7,818 bases of DNA from Lysobacteraceae bacterium (lineage in GTDB: Bacteria > Pseudomonadota > Gammaproteobacteria > Xanthomonadales > Wenzhouxiangellaceae): the NCBI GenBank assembly GCA_020201235.1, contig JAIVHD010000019.1, positions 1 through 7,818 on the forward strand. The letters run 5' to 3'. A model generated the notes under the pieces. It saw only the letters and a program-made list of their open reading frames with translations, was not told the DNA's origin and did not search any database. Below are positions 5,044 through 7,818 of this stretch, in pieces; the stretch's first letter is position 1; every line of letters starts with the position of its first letter. Made by a program: the position numbers and the translations under genes.

Positions 5044-5964
5044 ATGCAGGAAAAACAATCGCGCGAAAAAGCATTGTCACGAGTGCTGTTTGTCGACGAC
5101 TCCCGCCTGATGCGCTTTGCCGGCCAGCGCATGTTACGCCCGGTTTACGACATAGTGATCGCCGAGGACGGTCGCGAGGCCTGGAAAGCGCTGCGGCAGG
5201 ATCACCGCATCGACTTGCTGATCACCGATCTGAATATGCCGAAAATGGATGGTGTGGAGCTGATTGAACGGGTTCGGGGTTCGCGCGTCGCGCGCATTCG
5301 GAGATTGCCAATTCTGGTCGTGACCGGGGCCGAGGAGCGTAACGGCCGGGAACGCGCGCGCGCTGCCGGGGCGGACCGGCTGATCGCCAAGCCGTTTGCG
5401 GCGTCGGACCTGATTGATTCTGCGGCCGAGCTGCTGCGCCGCGCGAATGTGCTCGGCGGGTCGTCGGTCGCGAGCCCGCAGGCGGCCGAAATCATGCGCT
5501 CGCGCGATGGCTTGGTCGAGCGACTGGAGCAGACCATGAGCCTGTATCTGCGGCATGCCTTCCAGTATTCGCTGTTGCACGTGCGCCTCGACAATTACGA
5601 TGAAGTGGCCAGCCGGCTGGGCTCCGATGCGGCCGAGTCGATGATGCGCCACCTCAGGCGCGCGTTGGGCTGTGAGTTACGAACCGAGGACGTGGTCGCT
5701 CGCAGTTGTCGATCGATGTTCAGCATCATCCTGATGGCCTCGCGCGAGGCCGGAGCGCGGCGCGTACGCGAGCGGGTCCGGCTGCGGCTGGCGGACCGGC
5801 CGCTCGAGCTGCAGGGCTGCTCGGTCGAACTGCGCGCGAGCTTTGTAACCCAGGGGCCGCCGCTGGATATCGATTCGTCGGCTTCGACGGTGTTCGAAGC
5901 CGGTCTTTCGCGCTTCAAGGAGCCGCCCAACGTGACCCGGCTGGCCGATCGATTTCCGGCCTGA
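5044..5964 (+). CDS. Response regulator: receiver domain plus degenerate GGDEF-like domain
   Basis: A 306-residue cytoplasmic protein. The receiver domain (about 12-133) is complete: acidic pair D18-D19 in LFVDDS, phospho-acceptor D62 in TDLNMPKMDG, T94 in VVTG and K116 in AKPF. It should therefore accept phosphate from a histidine kinase. A linker (134-165) leads to a region (about 168-285) with the fold pattern of a GGDEF domain: LLHVRLDNYDEVASRLGSDA (177-196), then TEDVVARSCRSMFSIILM. In an active diguanylate cyclase, RxGGDEF stands where this protein has RSCRSMF (220-226), so it cannot make cyclic di-GMP by the known mechanism. There is no DNA-binding domain. It may bind a nucleotide or another protein. 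AGGAG at 5033-5037, six bases before the ATG, supports the start. A beta-propeller sensor gene starts 23 bases after its stop, probably in the same operon, which suggests that they belong to one pathway. Confidence 0.85.
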   Translation: MQEKQSREKALSRVLFVDDSRLMRFAGQRMLRPVYDIVIAEDGREAWKALRQDHRIDLLITDLNMPKMDGVELIERVRGSRVARIRRLPILVVTGAEERNGRERARAAGADRLIAKPFAASDLIDSAAELLRRANVLGGSSVASPQAAEIMRSRDGLVERLEQTMSLYLRHAFQYSLLHVRLDNYDEVASRLGSDAAESMMRHLRRALGCELRTEDVVARSCRSMFSIILMASREAGARRVRERVRLRLADRPLELQGCSVELRASFVTQGPPLDIDSSASTVFEAGLSRFKEPPNVTRLADRFPA

Positions 5965-5987
5965 ATGAGGCCGCTTCAGGAGGGGTG

Positions 5988-7818
5988 GTGAATCAGGCGG
6001 GGTTGGTGATCCTGGCGCTTTTTGTTTTGGCCTCGGTAAGCGCCCGTGAGATCGGTACCGAAGCCGGCTCGGGCGCGCTGTCCAGCTCGGCCTTGCCGAA
6101 TTTGCGGGTCGAGGCGATTGAGCTTGATCGGCACGGCTATGTCTGGATCGGGACCCAGGGCGGACTGGTTCGCCACGAGGGTCTCGGCATGACCGTACTA
6201 AGGCACGACCCGGATTTACCTGGATCGCTGCCGGGCAATAATATTCTGTCGCTCAAGGCGACCCGCGACGGGCATTTGTGGGCGGCCGTGTCCGGCCAGG
6301 GTCTGGTCGAGATCAGCGATCTGGATGTGGTCGGGCACTGGGCACCCTCAAGCATCGGTGGTGTGCTTGAAGGCCACTACATCTGGTCGATCGCCGAGGC
6401 CTGCGACGGCGCGATATGGGGTCTGTTTGCCCAGGACGGTTTGGTTCGAATCGATCGGACCAGTGGCTTGGCTACGCACTATCCGGCCGGATCGCACGGC
6501 ATTCCGGAAAGCGGTGCGGCGTTCGAGTTGAAAGTGGATTCGAACTGCCGGATCTGGATGGTCAGAAGCGATCAGATCCTGGTCTCCGAGCCCGGCGCCA
6601 TACCGGACTACCGCTTGTTCGTCTCGGCAGCCGATTCAAGCCTGAAAGCGTTTTACTCGGCCAGTTTGGTGCGCGACGAGGCGCTTTTGGCAGTCGGCGC
6701 TTTGGGGATTTCCCGGTTTGAGGTCGACGGCGCGAGCTCGTTGACCGGGTTCGAATCCAGATATTGGGATACCGGGGAACTGGAGAGCCTGGTGCGTCCC
6801 GCCGGCGGTGATCTGTTTTGGGTTTCGAACATTGGCGGTTTGCGGCTGCTCAATGCCGAAACTGGAGAAATCGAGTCGGTCAGCGACGCGCACCTGCCAC
6901 CTTCATCGCTCGATAAGATGCAGATTGCGGCAATTTTTGAAGGCCCGGACGGCGGTGTCTGGATCGGAACGCGCGGCATCGGGGTCAAGTATCTGTCGCC
7001 TAACTGGCGCGCATTCAAGACGCTGTATCCCGACCACAGCGGGCTGGAGCTCGAGTTGATCGAGGTTGCGATCGCCGATGCCGATACCGGCAGCCTTTGG
7101 CTGGGCAGCAAGCCTGAGGGTCTTCAATGGTTTGATCCGGTCACCGGACAATCCAAACGCTTTCCCGACGTATTGGCCACCAGGCCGGGGCGACTGTTGA
7201 GCCTGCAGGTCATCGATGATGCTCTCTGGGTGCTATTCGGCAAACAGTTGATTCGGCTGGACCCGGAAACCGGCGACACCGATGTGATCGTGGATCAGGC
7301 GTTCGATTCGCAGATTTTCTACTCCAGGATGTGGCCGGCCGGCGACCGCGGGTTGTGGCTGACCGGACTGGGTGGCGGACTGCTGCGTTACGATTCCGAC
7401 GGCGTGCTGCTCGACCATTGGCACGCCGATGCCGCGCCCGACCGTCGATTGCTTGAACCCGACGTCCGCGAGATGGTGCTCGGTCCAGACGGACGTTGGT
7501 GGCTGCTGGGCAGTCGGGCGCTTTATCGCCAGCGACCCGATGGCTCGTTTGAGCCGTTCCGCCGGTCCGAGGACTCGGTCTATTTAACCATGGCGTTTGA
7601 CGGCGACCGACTCTGGCTGGCGTCCGATTCGGTGCTCGAACGGTACCGCGTTCATGACTCGGGCGCAATCGAGCGCGAAGCCCGCTTTACCGCCCGTAGC
7701 GGCCTGCCGCCGGGGCGTATTCAAACCATTGCGCCGCGCGGCGGCCGGCTGTGGCTGCTGCTCGACGTCGGCCTGGTGCGACTGGATGCAGAGCGTGGCG
7801 AATTTCGCACGTTTTCCG
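5988..7818 (+). CDS. Beta-propeller sensor protein (two-component regulator propeller), C-terminus outside window
   Basis: The frame is open from GTG at 5988 to the window edge (610 codons). AGGAGG at 5978-5983 supports the start; the GTG at 5985 is too close. Residues 1-19 look like a signal peptide, with hydrophobic LVILALFVLASVSA and likely cleavage after VSA. After that come about a dozen repeats of the Reg_prop kind, each ending near 'dG.lWiGT..GL.r.d'. Examples are YVWIGTQGGLVRHEG (from 51), VWIGTRGIGVKYL (from 324), LWLGSKPEGLQWFD (from 370) and LWLTGLGGGLLRYD further on. Such arrays form seven-bladed propellers in the periplasm, usually two in tandem, and are followed by a Y_Y_Y domain, a membrane helix and a histidine kinase or GGDEF output. 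That part lies beyond the window, so the output cannot be named. Some middle blades (about 170-260) are weakly conserved. It follows the receiver gene at 23 bases, probably as one operon. Confidence 0.85.
   Translation, partial: MNQAGLVILALFVLASVSAREIGTEAGSGALSSSALPNLRVEAIELDRHGYVWIGTQGGLVRHEGLGMTVLRHDPDLPGSLPGNNILSLKATRDGHLWAAVSGQGLVEISDLDVVGHWAPSSIGGVLEGHYIWSIAEACDGAIWGLFAQDGLVRIDRTSGLATHYPAGSHGIPESGAAFELKVDSNCRIWMVRSDQILVSEPGAIPDYRLFVSAADSSLKAFYSASLVRDEALLAVGALGISRFEVDGASSLTGFESRYWDTGELESLVRPAGGDLFWVSNIGGLRLLNAETGEIESVSDAHLPPSSLDKMQIAAIFEGPDGGVWIGTRGIGVKYLSPNWRAFKTLYPDHSGLELELIEVAIADADTGSLWLGSKPEGLQWFDPVTGQSKRFPDVLATRPGRLLSLQVIDDALWVLFGKQLIRLDPETGDTDVIVDQAFDSQIFYSRMWPAGDRGLWLTGLGGGLLRYDSDGVLLDHWHADAAPDRRLLEPDVREMVLGPDGRWWLLGSRALYRQRPDGSFEPFRRSEDSVYLTMAFDGDRLWLASDSVLERYRVHDSGAIEREARFTARSGLPPGRIQTIAPRGGRLWLLLDVGLVRLDAERGEFRTFS

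Overview
GC-rich bacterial chromosomal DNA. Gene style (an ECF sigma/anti-sigma pair, a YfbK-type VWA lipoprotein, a CpsB-type PHP phosphatase, a two-component propeller sensor) fits a gammaproteobacterium, perhaps of the Xanthomonadales/Wenzhouxiangella kind. That placement is an impression from gene content and base composition; nothing here fixes the taxon. There is no rRNA, tRNA, CRISPR array, transposase or phage gene.

Layout. Bases 1-322 hold no gene but contain a long imperfect inverted repeat (9-106) and a 16-bp perfect palindrome (152-167). A small PqqD-like protein (323-613, +) stands alone and converges on a four-gene minus-strand block. In transcription order that block is a VWA/YfbK-family lipoprotein (4685-2934), an ECF sigma factor (2844-2278), its presumed membrane-bound anti-sigma factor (2281-1541, ATGA overlap with the sigma gene) and a CpsB/CapC-type PHP-fold tyrosine phosphatase (1437-643). 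The 89-base gap between the VWA and sigma genes holds a perfect 28-bp palindrome and a small tetraloop hairpin just before the sigma start codon.

A divergent intergenic region (4686-5043) separates this block from a plus-strand signalling pair. It contains a close match to a sigma-54 promoter and two dyads. The pair is a receiver-domain protein fused to a GGDEF-like domain that has lost its signature motif (5044-5964), followed 23 bases later by the start of a secreted or membrane-anchored beta-propeller sensor (5988 to the window edge, incomplete).

How they may work together (inference). The left block looks like an envelope-linked regulon: a surface lipoprotein that may bind a metal ion through its VWA fold, a sigma/anti-sigma switch across the inner membrane, and a phosphatase of the type that controls polysaccharide export kinases. 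The right block looks like a sensor/response-regulator unit whose receiver protein has no DNA-binding domain and probably acts through protein or nucleotide binding. I see no clearly new system. The points most worth checking are the symmetric elements around the sigma gene, the degenerate GGDEF receiver protein with its sigma-54-like promoter, and the orphan PqqD-like gene.
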